Positions 1-8,821 of a stretch of DNA of 64,000 bases are shown here, piece by piece (position 1 is the first letter of the stretch; every line of letters starts with the position of its first letter). The notes below the pieces were generated by a model that saw only the letters and a list, made by a program, of their open reading frames with translations, had not been told where the DNA came from and searched no databases. The stretch covers positions 1 through 64,000 of the forward strand of contig PFXI01000073.1 of the NCBI GenBank assembly GCA_002791575.1, in the 5' to 3' direction. A program made the translations under genes and the position numbers. Source of the stretch: Zetaproteobacteria bacterium CG_4_9_14_3_um_filter_54_145. GTDB taxonomy: Bacteria; Pseudomonadota; Zetaproteobacteria; Mariprofundales; Mariprofundaceae.

Positions 1-108
1 TTTACCCTACCAGACAGGGAGATTCCTTTCGCCTCTTATGCGAGGCTTAAATCAATTGGTTTGAATAGTTTTGCAAGAGGCTCTTATAGACCACGATTTC
101 GAATTTGA
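1..108 (+). CDS. Possible C-terminal tail of an unidentified protein, cut by the window edge
   Basis: Frame 1 is open from the first base to a TGA at 106-108 and encodes 35 residues ending in ARGSYRPRFRI. The tail is basic and the DNA is more AT-rich than the downstream genes. I do not recognise it. It lies next to what looks like insertion-sequence debris, so it may belong to a mobile element or be chance open frame. Confidence 0.25.
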   Translation, partial: FTLPDREIPFASYARLKSIGLNSFARGSYRPRFRI

Positions 109-412
109 ATAGAAAAAAATATAGCGTTTTGGACTACTCTGGTATTACCCCTAAAACAGTAGACACAAATTTAGCTCCCAGGTGTAGTGAGATGAGTGGT
201 GTTTATGCGGCGGAGATTTACGAAAGCATTTAAGATCGAAGAGTAGCTGGGTCGAGTAACCGGATCAGGCTTGACTGTTTGACATAAAAACAGCGTCGAA
301 AGCAAAAAATGGCAAATGATAATATACACTCCCTGAGTCGCTATCACTCAAGAAGAAAAGACTGCTAGCACTTCCTTATAGCCTCGGTCGTGACTGCTGC
401 GGCGACAGGTGG
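109..412. mobile_element. Gene-free stretch with a possible IS transposase remnant
   Basis: No intact gene is visible between the tail at 1-108 and the end of aroC. A short frame at 205-246 reads MRRRFTKAFKIEE and then stops. This resembles the first residues of IS3-type OrfA transposases, which often begin with a basic helix of this kind. The 13 residues are too few for a firm family call, and I saw no clear terminal inverted repeats. Composition is AT-rich compared with aroC. Confidence 0.28.
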
Positions 413-1474
413 CTATAGTCGGCTGGAGCGCTGCCGGAGCAGGTGATCGGCCAGTACCAGTGCCAGCTGCGCCTCGGCAATCGGCACCGCACGAATGCCG
501 ACACAGGGATCATGCCGCCCCTTGGTAACAATATCTGTTTCATTGCCGTGGATATCCACCGTCGGTCGCGACTTCAGAATCGATGAGGTGGGCTTGAGCG
601 CCATGCGTGCGCGCACGGTATCGCCATTGGAGATACCGCCCAGAATACCGCCGGCATGGTTGCTGGTGAATCCGCTGGCGCGCATGCTGTCGCCAAACTG
701 CGAGCCGCGGGCTTCGATACAGGCAAAACCGTCACCGATCTCGACAGCCTTGACGGCCGGAATATTCATCAGCGCCTTGGCGATATCGGCATCCAGTCGA
801 TCGAATACCGGCTCGCCGAGCCCGGGAATCATGCCGTGCGCTTCCACGGTCACAGCTGCACCGATCGAGTCGCCCTCTTTGCGCAGGCCGTCCATAAAGG
901 CAGCCATGGCTACAGCGGCTTCGGCATCGGGACAGAAAAACGGGTTGTTGGCAATCTCTGCGGCATCAAAGCGCGCAGGGTCAACCCTGACCGGGCCTAT
1001 CTGATCCACCCAACCGATCACCGAAATATCGCTTGCAGCCAGAAACTTTCTGGCAATGGCACCTGCGGCCACACGCATGGCTGTCTCACGGGCAGATGAG
1101 CGGCCACCGCCGCGATAATCGCGCCGGCCATACTTTTCAAAATAGGTAAAATCGGCATGACCCGGACGGAATTTATCCTTGATCTCGGAGTAGTCCTTGC
1201 TGCGCTGATCGGTGTTGCGGATCAGCAAACCGATCGGACAACCGGTGGTCACCCCTTCAAATACGCCGGAGAGAATTTCAACCTCATCCGATTCGCGTCG
1301 CTGGGTTGTATATTTCGACTGTCCCGGTTTGCGCCGGTCCAGGTCCGGCTGAATATCGGCCTCGCTTAAGGCAAGGCCTGCCGGGCAGCCGTCGACAATG
1401 GCCACCAGCGCCGCACCGTGCGACTCCCCTGCTGTTGAAACGCGGAATATCTGACCGCTGCTAGAGCCTGGCAC
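413..1474 (-). CDS. aroC: Chorismate synthase
   Basis: Converts 5-enolpyruvylshikimate 3-phosphate to chorismate, the last step of the shikimate pathway, using reduced FMN in the cytoplasm. The 353-residue protein has normal family length. It begins [20 protein letters not shown], carrying the conserved GESHG near residue 16, and has the family motifs [14 protein letters not shown] near residue 122 and [10 protein letters not shown] near the C-terminus. The start is GTG, chosen because it aligns with the usual N-terminus just before GQ-F-RV. It lies 3 bases after the fabI stop, so the two are very likely cotranscribed. Confidence 0.96.
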   Translation of the reverse strand: MPGSSSGQIFRVSTAGESHGAALVAIVDGCPAGLALSEADIQPDLDRRKPGQSKYTTQRRESDEVEILSGVFEGVTTGCPIGLLIRNTDQRSKDYSEIKDKFRPGHADFTYFEKYGRRDYRGGGRSSARETAMRVAAGAIARKFLAASDISVIGWVDQIGPVRVDPARFDAAEIANNPFFCPDAEAAVAMAAFMDGLRKEGDSIGAAVTVEAHGMIPGLGEPVFDRLDADIAKALMNIPAVKAVEIGDGFACIEARGSQFGDSMRASGFTSNHAGGILGGISNGDTVRARMALKPTSSILKSRPTVDIHGNETDIVTKGRHDPCVGIRAVPIAEAQLALVLADHLLRQRSSRL

Positions 1475-1477
1475 CGC

Positions 1478-2263
1478 TTACTCCGGAATACCCGGATCAC
1501 CGGCACCGACATGAAAACCGGCATCGACATAGTGCAACTCGCCACTAACACCGGATGCCATATCCGAGAGCAGATAGACGCAGGTATTACCCACCTCATC
1601 CTGGGTGACATTGCGTCCCAGCATCGAGCCGCGGGCACTCTTCTCCATCAGCTTGCGGAAATCACCGACTGCAGAGGCCGCCAGCGTACGAATCGGACCG
1701 GCCGACACGGAGTTCACGCGTATACCGTCTTTACCCAGATCCTGAGCCAGATAGCGGGTCGATGCTTCCAGCGCAGCCTTGGCCACACCCATCACATTGT
1801 AACCCGGAATAGCGCGCTCGGCACCCAGATAGCTCATGGTGATCATGCTGCCACCCGGCTTCATCATCGGCGCGGCGCGCTTGGCACAGGCAATAAATGA
1901 GTAGGCGGAGATATCCAGAGCCAGATGGAAATCTTCACGGGTCGTGGTGACAAAGCGGTTCTGCAGCGCATCCTTGTTGGCATAGGCGATCGAATGCACG
2001 ATAAAATCGAGCTCGCCCCACTGCTCTTTGACCTGCGCAAAGAAGGCATCAATGCTGGCTTCATCGGATACGTTCATCGGCGCAATAATCTCGGCACCGA
2101 CACCTTCGGCCAGCGGCCGTACACGCTTCTCCATCTGCTCACCGAGGAAATTGAATCCCAGAATCGCGCCTTCGCGTTTTGCTGCCTGCGCAACACCCCA
2201 GGCAATCGATTTATTATTGGCCACACCAAGGATCAGGCCTTTTTTTCCTTCGAGAATTCCCAC
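1478..2263 (-). CDS. fabI: Enoyl-[acyl-carrier-protein] reductase (NADH), FabI type
   Basis: Reduces trans-2-enoyl-ACP in the last step of each fatty acid elongation cycle. The 261-residue SDR-fold protein starts MGILEGKKGLILGVANNKSI, the FabI-type dinucleotide-binding loop. It keeps the catalytic pattern with Tyr145, Tyr155 and Lys162 (SY then YNVMGVAK), matching the Y-x6-K spacing of FabI. The start is GTG. It sits about 39 bases downstream of the transglutaminase gene and 3 bases before aroC on the same strand. This is the classical triclosan-type enoyl reductase, not FabK, FabL or FabV. Confidence 0.95.
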   Translation of the reverse strand: MGILEGKKGLILGVANNKSIAWGVAQAAKREGAILGFNFLGEQMEKRVRPLAEGVGAEIIAPMNVSDEASIDAFFAQVKEQWGELDFIVHSIAYANKDALQNRFVTTTREDFHLALDISAYSFIACAKRAAPMMKPGGSMITMSYLGAERAIPGYNVMGVAKAALEASTRYLAQDLGKDGIRVNSVSAGPIRTLAASAVGDFRKLMEKSARGSMLGRNVTQDEVGNTCVYLLSDMASGVSGELHYVDAGFHVGAGDPGIPE

Positions 2264-2302
2264 CGCGTACTCCCAGTATTGTTTCTATAGCGGCAAAGAA
2301 TA

Positions 2303-4198
2303 TCAGCCGCGCCGCAAAAGCGCACCTAAATGCCGTTTCAGCTCCCGCCTGTGCCAGGGAGATGCTGTACCAAAGGCCTGCATCTCCCACTGGCGCACAA
2401 ACTGCGTCCAGCGCTCCGGTTTTATGCCATCCGGCACGGGCAGTGTCCTGAGCGGCTGATGCGGCAGGCGGTATACGCCGCGCTGCTTCAGCCAGCGATC
2501 AAGCAGCGGCCAGAGCCGGCCATGCTGTCGCAGGAGATTCTGAAATCTTTTCAGGCCGCTACGATAGCAGATCCATATCAGCGGTACAGCAAGCGCGCCA
2601 CCCAGCAGCCAGAGCGCCGCCCCCTTGAGCCACTGCCACAATTGATCGACCAGCCCCGCTCTGTCGACATCACTGAACGCCAGCACATAACGATACCATG
2701 TCAGTTTCGCCGTCTCCCATAGCTGGTCCAGCGTAGGGAAACGCATGTATGACAGCTGCCAGCGTGCTGATGGCGTGGCATCCATACGTTGCCATTGCCC
2801 CTCCAGCCAGACCTCTGTCCAGCTGTGTGCATGCAGTTGCCGCAGCAGCAGAAAACCACCGGCCTGATTCCATTCACCCCGGTAGTAGCCGTTCACCACC
2901 CGCGACGGCAGCCCCAGCTCACGTGCCGCCAGCGCCAGCGTGGTTGCATACAACTCGCAGTGGCCACGCCTGTTCTGCAGAAACGACAGTAGCGGATGCG
3001 CTGCATCAACAGCCACATTCAGATCATATTGCCACCCCTTCAACTCCGTAGCGATGCGGGCCAGCCGCACTGACGCCACACCCGTTCCGCCCACGCGCTG
3101 CACCCACGCTTTTAACGGCACAGGGGTACGGGATCTGTCGCTCTCCAGTCGCCGCGGCGCTCGCATCGGCAGGCTATGAGCGTGGTGCGGCGCTATATCC
3201 ATCAACAGCCGCAGCCTGCGCTGCGGCGCCCTGACAAAGGTCATGGCGCCGGTATCATCGATGCGCACACTTTGCGGCAGATCGTCCAGATACAGCAAAC
3301 CATCCGGCCAGAGGATGTAGCCATGATCACTGGCCTCCCGATATACCGCGACATGCATACCGTCGCCGGCGGCGAACCGGATATCCCCCGCCTGCTGGCG
3401 AAAGCGTCCGCTACCCCCTTTTTGCCAGCCTTTACCGGTAAATTGCGACAGCGTTGCCCCCCGCCAGTAACGCCCCGCAACCAGACGGCGGAACTGAGCC
3501 GGCTCATACGTTGACCCGGCCAATTCAATGCGCATCACCACACTTGTATCCAGCTCGCGGGCAAAATCACCCAGCCGCACCGAATCGGAAAAACCGCTGG
3601 TCTCCATACGCGGCTGCATGGCTGACAACAGGGTGTGAAACTCAAAACGCGGCATAGCCACAAACAGTGTGACAGCCAGTGCGATCACCAGCAGCACGGC
3701 AGGCAGATCCTGCCTGATCTCTGCCGCAGGCAGGTCACCACCCGGCCAGCCCAGTCCGTAGAGGCAGGCGGCAGCCCGCCAGAGAAACCACGCCATCGCC
3801 AACAGCGGCAGCGCATAAAACATCGTATCGGTCAGTACCGCTGCCGCCAGCAGCAGGAAGAGCCCCACCAGCATGCGGTGCAGATGATTACGTGCGGTAG
3901 CCGCCTCCACCACAACAGCAAAGGCCAGAATCAGCAGGAAGTCGGTAAAGGCAATGACCAGCGCCCGACCAAGCAGCACCTCCGCAACCACCCAGATAAA
4001 TCCGAGCCAGCCGACCAGACTGGCCTGCATCTCGCTAAGCGCGAATGACGGGCCGCGCCATAATCTGAGCAGTGCCGCACAGACAGGCAGGCTCCAGTAG
4101 AGCGGGCTGACAAAATCGGAGAGGGCCAGTGAGGCGATGCCGCACAGCAGCACGGCCAGCGTCAACCGCTCTGCACGCAGTCCCGTGACACCGGCCAC
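2303..4198 (-). CDS. TgpA-like membrane transglutaminase (DUF3488 and transglutaminase core)
   Basis: A 631-residue membrane protein. Residues about 10-185 hold five or six hydrophobic segments of DUF3488 type. A transglutaminase-like domain follows with Cys414 (RRGHCELYAT), His458 (HAHSWTEVW) and Asp473 (RMDATPS), the expected catalytic triad. A further membrane segment lies near residue 530 and a basic cytoplasmic tail ends the protein. TgpA of Pseudomonas has this architecture and a periplasmic enzyme domain; its substrate is not established. The start is GTG and follows the DUF58 gene directly. The adjacent DUF58 and MoxR genes form the usual partner set. Confidence 0.88.
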   Translation of the reverse strand: MAGVTGLRAERLTLAVLLCGIASLALSDFVSPLYWSLPVCAALLRLWRGPSFALSEMQASLVGWLGFIWVVAEVLLGRALVIAFTDFLLILAFAVVVEAATARNHLHRMLVGLFLLLAAAVLTDTMFYALPLLAMAWFLWRAAACLYGLGWPGGDLPAAEIRQDLPAVLLVIALAVTLFVAMPRFEFHTLLSAMQPRMETSGFSDSVRLGDFARELDTSVVMRIELAGSTYEPAQFRRLVAGRYWRGATLSQFTGKGWQKGGSGRFRQQAGDIRFAAGDGMHVAVYREASDHGYILWPDGLLYLDDLPQSVRIDDTGAMTFVRAPQRRLRLLMDIAPHHAHSLPMRAPRRLESDRSRTPVPLKAWVQRVGGTGVASVRLARIATELKGWQYDLNVAVDAAHPLLSFLQNRRGHCELYATTLALAARELGLPSRVVNGYYRGEWNQAGGFLLLRQLHAHSWTEVWLEGQWQRMDATPSARWQLSYMRFPTLDQLWETAKLTWYRYVLAFSDVDRAGLVDQLWQWLKGAALWLLGGALAVPLIWICYRSGLKRFQNLLRQHGRLWPLLDRWLKQRGVYRLPHQPLRTLPVPDGIKPERWTQFVRQWEMQAFGTASPWHRRELKRHLGALLRRG

Positions 4199-4199
4199 C

Positions 4200-5231
4200 T
4201 CAATCAGCCCCGATCAGACTCAACAGCAGGCCGTCACGACCGGCCGGCGGCTGTAGCGCCGGTTCTGCACCGGCGATCGCTCTTAATGCCGACTGATACT
4301 CTACAGCATCAGCCAGATCAAAATGCCGAGCACCAAGGATCAGTTCAGCAGGCTGCCTTATGGCCCCGGCATCTTCGTGCTCACCATGCTGTTTCACCCA
4401 GTACCACGCCTGCCCGATCAGCTGCTCAAAAGCACTGTAAGGCAGACCGGACGGCCTGCGCAGGTCCACGCGCAGGCACGCTTTCGCCTGCAAGTCACCT
4501 GCCGCACCGAAGCGTTTTACCGCCCATGTATGCGTCGTCTCACCCTGCGCCTTGCGCCAGTGAATACGGCTGGGGCTATCGCCCGCCACGTAGGCGCGCA
4601 AATCGTGCCACTCGTCACCGCTGAAGCTGCCCGCCTCATTACCACTGCTATCCATGCGCAGGAAGAGCACCGGAACCGGCAGCACTACGACCTCCATGGC
4701 GACCGATCGCGTGCAACAGAGCAGAAACAGACCCAACGGTGCAGTAGTGCTCAGCAGCAGCTCGCGCGCGCTAAACAGACCGCGCTGCTCCACTCTCAGT
4801 CGGCCATCCCAGCGCAGTTCACGACCGTGGCAGCGCGCACTCAGCTGCAGCGACGCATCACCGACAGCACAAGCCACCGCCACCACACCGGAACAGACTG
4901 CAGGCAGCGGCATGGTTTGATACAGCACCCTTGTTTCACCTGCCTGCAGCATGGGCAGCACGGGCATGGGCAGCCGGCGCAACAGATAGCTCCCCTGCAG
5001 CAGCGCCGCCAGCATCAACGACAACAGCATGGCGCCACAGAGATAGAGCAGATTATTTCCCGAATAGAGTGCCGCAGCCCATACGCCGGACAAGCCGGCA
5101 ACAAAGATGATGCCCGGACGCGTGAAGCCGAGCCGCCAGCCCGGTGCAAGCGGCAGACGCAGGCGCACCACGCGATCGAGCAGGCTGAGCAACCATGCCG
5201 GCAGTTTCAGATCGGCCGGATCATACGCCAT
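4200..5231 (-). CDS. DUF58-family protein
   Basis: A 343-residue protein with two hydrophobic segments near residues 35-75 and then a soluble part. It contains the DUF58 signature around RAYVAGDSPSRIHWRKA (near residues 215-235), including the conserved D-x-R-x-IxW core. DUF58 proteins often occur between a MoxR ATPase and a transglutaminase, as here, and are thought to act at the membrane with them; no reaction is known. The stop is immediately before the transglutaminase GTG, consistent with translational coupling. Confidence 0.87.
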   Translation of the reverse strand: MAYDPADLKLPAWLLSLLDRVVRLRLPLAPGWRLGFTRPGIIFVAGLSGVWAAALYSGNNLLYLCGAMLLSLMLAALLQGSYLLRRLPMPVLPMLQAGETRVLYQTMPLPAVCSGVVAVACAVGDASLQLSARCHGRELRWDGRLRVEQRGLFSARELLLSTTAPLGLFLLCCTRSVAMEVVVLPVPVLFLRMDSSGNEAGSFSGDEWHDLRAYVAGDSPSRIHWRKAQGETTHTWAVKRFGAAGDLQAKACLRVDLRRPSGLPYSAFEQLIGQAWYWVKQHGEHEDAGAIRQPAELILGARHFDLADAVEYQSALRAIAGAEPALQPPAGRDGLLLSLIGAD

Positions 5232-5276
5232 TTAATGCACCCGCTTGCCGGAAACCTGTCTGCAGGCACTCAGCCA

Positions 5277-6191
5277 TCAGGCCGGCACAGGCACATGCTC
5301 CAGCAGTGCCTGCAGCGCTTGCTCCGCATCACCGGCAGCCCGCACGCGGTGGGCCAGACACGGTAACCAGACTGCCTGCACATCGGCCGCTGTGACATAA
5401 TCCGCACCATCCAGCCATGCATGGGCTCGTGCAGCCTGCAGCAGGTCACGCCCGGCGCGCGGTGAGATACCATGCTGCAACCACTCCCCATTGCGGCTGA
5501 TCGCCAGCAACGCCAGCACATAATCGAGCAGCAGATCGCTCACCGTCATCAAAGCCAGCTGCGCCCGCACAGCCTGCACATCCGCCCATGTCGCCACCGG
5601 TTTCAAGCCCGGCAGCCTTGCCTGCCCTACTGCGCCCAACAGCACCTCGCGCTCGGCCAGCCGGTCCGGATAACCGATGGAGATACGCATGAAGAAACGA
5701 TCGAGTTGTGACTCCGGCAACGGGAAGGTGCCCCTGTGCTCGCTCGGGTTCTGCGTGGCAATGACAAAAAACGGGTCGGGCAACCGCCTTGTTTGCCGCT
5801 CAATGCTGACCTGCCCTTCCGCCATCGCCTCAAGCAACGCCGACTGCGCCCTGGGTGTGGCCCGATTAATCTCATCTGCCAGCACAACATGGTGAAAAAT
5901 CACCCCCGGATGAAAGACAAAGCGTCTGTCAGCCGGATCAAAAATCTCCACCCCGATAATATCGGCCGGCAACATATCGGCAGTGAACTGGATACGCCCG
6001 AAGGAGCTGTCCAGGCTGGCCGCCAGCGCATGCGCCAGCGTCGTTTTGCCTACGCCCGGCACATCCTCAATCAACAGGTGGCCACCGGAGAGCAGTGTTA
6101 CCATCAGCTGCCTGATGGCCGTCTCCTTGCCCGCCAGAATCCCGGCAAGCTGCTCTCTTAATTCATCCATCACCTGATATGCGTGATTCAT
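5277..6191 (-). CDS. MoxR-family AAA+ ATPase
   Basis: A 304-residue AAA+ protein of the MoxR class, thought to act as a chaperone that matures or activates partner proteins. Walker A is GVGKTT at 46-51. Walker B is LADEINRA near residue 108, and the sensor region ATQNPSEHRGTFPLPESQLDRF near 140-160 is typical of MoxR. It is followed by the DUF58 and TgpA-like genes, the standard MoxR-DUF58-transglutaminase module. Its ATG overlaps the stop of the upstream metallopeptidase gene by 4 bases. Confidence 0.93.
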   Translation of the reverse strand: MNHAYQVMDELREQLAGILAGKETAIRQLMVTLLSGGHLLIEDVPGVGKTTLAHALAASLDSSFGRIQFTADMLPADIIGVEIFDPADRRFVFHPGVIFHHVVLADEINRATPRAQSALLEAMAEGQVSIERQTRRLPDPFFVIATQNPSEHRGTFPLPESQLDRFFMRISIGYPDRLAEREVLLGAVGQARLPGLKPVATWADVQAVRAQLALMTVSDLLLDYVLALLAISRNGEWLQHGISPRAGRDLLQAARAHAWLDGADYVTAADVQAVWLPCLAHRVRAAGDAEQALQALLEHVPVPA

Positions 6192-6577
6192 TTTTCCGCC
6201 TCCGCACGAGCCGACTCGATCTCTTCCATTTCGGCATCGGAAAATCCAAAATAGTGGCCGACCTCATGGATCAGCACATCGGCAATACAGTCGCCGACCG
6301 GCTCGTCCGTTTGCCGAGACATGCATAAAATCGGTTCCCGGTAGAGGCGAATCATATCCGGCAGGCTGCCGCCACCGCCACCCTCCCGCACGGTCAGCGG
6401 GTGCCCCTCATAGAGCCCGAGCAGATCATAGGGAGAGTCCAGCTGCATACTGCGCATCACCTCGACATCGGCACGATCCTCGACAACGATCACCACATTT
6501 TCCATGGCCAGCCGGAAGCGCTCCGGCAGTGCGTTCAAGGCCTGCTCGGCCAGATTCTGGAACTGATCAGCATTCAT
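6188..6577 (-). CDS. Metallopeptidase family protein (zincin-like, DUF1025 type)
   Basis: A small 129-residue cytoplasmic protein with the zinc motif HEVGHYFG at 104-111, followed by DAEMEEIE. This is the pattern of the minimal zincin-like family once called DUF1025. The Gly-rich loop GGGGGS at 66-71 precedes a predicted core strand. No substrate is known for the family. It appears to be the first gene of the moxR-DUF58-tgpA-fabI-aroC run and overlaps moxR by 4 bases. Confidence 0.85.
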   Translation of the reverse strand: MNADQFQNLAEQALNALPERFRLAMENVVIVVEDRADVEVMRSMQLDSPYDLLGLYEGHPLTVREGGGGGSLPDMIRLYREPILCMSRQTDEPVGDCIADVLIHEVGHYFGFSDAEMEEIESARAEAEK

Positions 6578-6707
6578 GCAGCCAGCCTAGCAGAAGATCG
6601 TCACCCATCGGTAGCGCAATTGCACCATCAGTTGTGAGCCGCATCACTTTTCCACCGCCGGCATGACAGCAGTATCGCTGCCATTCAATGTGCGCAAGGA
6701 GAACTGT

Positions 6708-6854
6708 ATGCCCGAGTTAAACAGCCAATACAAGATGGACCCGTTCGAAAAAACGGCCGCGCTCCCGTCGGCCACGCAAATGAAGTTCTGGTTGTTTTCA
6801 GGCATCGCCATGGCCCTGTTCGCCATGCTGGTCGGGCTGATATTTACAGGCTAA
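6708..6854 (+). CDS. Small single-pass membrane protein, 48 residues
   Basis: The frame opens upstream at 6663, but a good Shine-Dalgarno AAGGAG at 6696-6701 sits 6 bases before the ATG at 6708, which I take as the start. The 48-residue product has a polar N-terminus (MPELNSQYKMDPFEK) and one hydrophobic helix near residues 27-46 ending LVGLIFTG. I do not recognise a family. Its stop overlaps the convergent SDR gene by 4 bases. The clear ribosome site and clean membrane segment support it being real. Confidence 0.6.
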   Translation: MPELNSQYKMDPFEKTAALPSATQMKFWLFSGIAMALFAMLVGLIFTG

Positions 6855-7723
6855 AGCAGAGCCTGCATACCCGCTCTGAAATCAGGGTATTTCAGCTTAG
6901 CCAGCAACTCGCGATGCAGCAGCCGGTTTGAAATGCGTTTGTTATCGCGAAAGAAATCCAGCATGGCAGCCGAGAGCTGCAACTCGCCCTCTTCTTCACT
7001 CAATATCACCGGTGCCGGCGCCCCGATCATGCGCGCCAGCTGACTCGCATAATCGGCATGCGGCAGCGGCATATCATCAGCCAGATTGACAATACGCCCG
7101 CTACGGGGGCTGGCCATGGCAGCGATCACGGCCGCGACAATATCATCCACATGAATGCGGCTGGCGTAATGCTCGGGCTGCCACTGCACAGCCTTGTAAC
7201 CGCCTGCCCTCAATCGTTCCAGAATATTGCGCTTTGGTCCGTAAATACCGGCAATCCTGAATACCTCTGCCGGCAGCCCCGACCCCAGCCAGGCTGACTC
7301 GGCACGCAAACGCTCAATCCCCCGCGCACTGCCCGGCCGGCAGGCAAACGACTCATCCACCCATGCGCCACCTGCATCACCATACACCCCTGTCGTGGAG
7401 AGATAACCGGCCCAGCGCAGAGCGGGCAAACGCCCCGCCAGCACCGGTACCCAGTCAGGCTGCCCTGCCTGCATGCCCGACGCATCCCGCACCAGCGGTA
7501 TGGAATCCAGAAGCAAATCAACAGAGGACAGCAGCGCATTGGGCAGCGCCAGAGGCGACTCAGCCACCACGGCCTCCATACCCTGTGCGCCGAGCGCCTG
7601 CGCGCGCTGCTCATCGCGTGTTGTGCCGATCACCCGCATACCCTGACTCAGGCATGCCGCAGCCACCCGCTCCCCGACATAACCGCAACCGAGAATCAGT
7701 ATACTCTCTCTATCTCTGCTCAT
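6851..7723 (-). CDS. NAD(P)-dependent epimerase/dehydratase-like protein (extended SDR, YeeZ-like)
   Basis: A 290-residue Rossmann-fold protein. The N-terminal dinucleotide motif is GCGYVG at 12-17. The catalytic region has STTGVYGDAGG near residue 110, where the Tyr of the usual YxxxK is present but the Lys is not, as is common in the YeeZ-like group. HVDDIVAAV near residue 193 is typical of extended SDRs acting on nucleotide sugars or similar substrates. The substrate is unknown. The gene is transcribed divergently from the CBS-domain gene. Confidence 0.8.
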   Translation of the reverse strand: MSRDRESILILGCGYVGERVAAACLSQGMRVIGTTRDEQRAQALGAQGMEAVVAESPLALPNALLSSVDLLLDSIPLVRDASGMQAGQPDWVPVLAGRLPALRWAGYLSTTGVYGDAGGAWVDESFACRPGSARGIERLRAESAWLGSGLPAEVFRIAGIYGPKRNILERLRAGGYKAVQWQPEHYASRIHVDDIVAAVIAAMASPRSGRIVNLADDMPLPHADYASQLARMIGAPAPVILSEEEGELQLSAAMLDFFRDNKRISNRLLHRELLAKLKYPDFRAGMQALL

Positions 7724-7853
7724 TGCCTGAGACTAGCCGGCATGGCAAAAACAGCAATCCGGACCGCCAGATTACGGGCCATGAATGGCATGACACAGAT
7801 AAACGACGGGTATAGAGTGTTCCCGGATTCACTTACATAGTGAGGAACAGACC

Positions 7854-8273
7854 ATGAAAATAACTTCTGGTATCAAAAGAACCGTTGCAACGATTGACGA
7901 GCATCACAGCGTACTGGATGCCGCCAAACTGATGACGGAGAACTATATCGGCTCAGTCGTCGTCACCAGCCATTCACAGATCGTAGGTATTTTCACCGAA
8001 CGCGAATTGATGATGCGGGTCGTCGGCAAGGATCGGGATCCCGATACGGTCAGGATCAGGGACGTGATGCATACCGATCAACTCAAAATAAGTCCGGACG
8101 CCACCTGCGAAGAGGCTCTGCAACTGATGGAAGAGAAGCGGTGTCGCCATCTGCTGGTCTTCGACGATGATGAGTTCATCGGGCTGATCTCACTGCGGGA
8201 CATCGTCGTGCTCAACCTGCAGGAGAAGGATGACCTGATCACCCAGCTCGAAGGCTATATCGCCGCCACCTAA
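7854..8273 (+). CDS. CBS-domain protein
   Basis: A 139-residue protein made almost entirely of two CBS domains (about residues 8-62 and 70-128). Marks are AAKLMTENYIGSVVV and GIFTERELMMRVVG in the first repeat and EALQLMEEKRCRHLLV with LISLRDIV in the second. Stand-alone CBS pairs usually bind adenosyl nucleotides and act as energy-state sensors; no catalytic domain is attached here. A GAGGA ribosome site lies 7 bases before the ATG. It sits just upstream of the hydrogenase maturation genes but is separated by about 200 bases, so a link is only positional. Confidence 0.9.
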   Translation: MKITSGIKRTVATIDEHHSVLDAAKLMTENYIGSVVVTSHSQIVGIFTERELMMRVVGKDRDPDTVRIRDVMHTDQLKISPDATCEEALQLMEEKRCRHLLVFDDDEFIGLISLRDIVVLNLQEKDDLITQLEGYIAAT

Positions 8274-8343
8274 GGCGCGTTTCATACCCGCACTTCATCT
8301 GTTTTTAACCGGCATGTGCAGAGTGTTTTCGGATTATCTATAT

Positions 8344-8399
8344 CCATCTGCGTAAGATGGTTGAAACAAACCACATATGGCACAGGTATGCGCCTGTGC
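8344..8399 (+). promoter_or_regulatory. Two inverted repeats in the leader of the hyp operon
   Basis: Two small inverted repeats stand about 80-140 bases upstream of hypA. The first is CCATCT-GCGTA-AGATGG at 8344-8360. The second is GCACAGG-TATGCG-CCTGTGC at 8380-8399, with perfect 7-bp arms. They could be operators or RNA hairpins. The second shares the half-site ACAGG/CCTGT with the palindrome before hoxF. The region also contains TGGCAC at 8378-8383, but the spacing to a downstream GC does not fit a sigma-54 promoter. Confidence 0.4.
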
Positions 8400-8479
8400 T
8401 GATCCATGTCGCGAAGGTCAATAAAACATGCAACACAAACATGACATAGCCATTTCCACTGACACCCCGGGGTATCGGC

Positions 8480-8821
8480 ATGCATGAAATGTCCCTGTGC
8501 GAAGGCGTGGTACAACTGATCGAAGAGCAGGCCACCGTGCAGCAATTCACCAGCGTGAAAACGGTACGGCTGGAAATCGGAGCACTGGCGGGTGTAGAAA
8601 CAGAGGCCATGCGCTTCAGCTTTGATGCTGTTGCCAGAGGCACGATTGCCGATGGTGCCCGACTGGAAATTATCGATATTGCCGGCCGGGCCACCTGCCC
8701 CGCCTGCACGCGCACGGTAGATATATGCGCCCGCTTTGATGGCTGCCCAGCATGCGGCCACTACCCGCTGGAGCTGATAGCCGGCGACGAAATGCGGATC
8801 AAGGAACTGGAGGTTCAATAA
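8480..8821 (+). CDS. hypA: Hydrogenase nickel-incorporation protein HypA
   Basis: A nickel metallochaperone that delivers Ni to the hydrogenase large subunit together with HypB. The 113-residue protein starts MHEMS, where His2 and Glu3 form the nickel site. It has a structural zinc site with C73, C76, C89 and C92 (CPAC and CPAC spaced by 12). Length is normal. It opens the hyp operon, and its TAA overlaps the hypB ATG by one base. Confidence 0.96.
   Translation: MHEMSLCEGVVQLIEEQATVQQFTSVKTVRLEIGALAGVETEAMRFSFDAVARGTIADGARLEIIDIAGRATCPACTRTVDICARFDGCPACGHYPLELIAGDEMRIKELEVQ

Noticed and set aside
4323-5366. 347-residue plus-strand frame opposite the DUF58 gene
   Set aside because: Low-complexity Gln/Arg/His-rich product antisense to a clear DUF58 gene; treated as a shadow.
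8378-8395. Sigma-54 promoter before hypA (TGGCAC start)
   Set aside because: The downstream GC is one base off the required -12 spacing and the TTGC element is absent.
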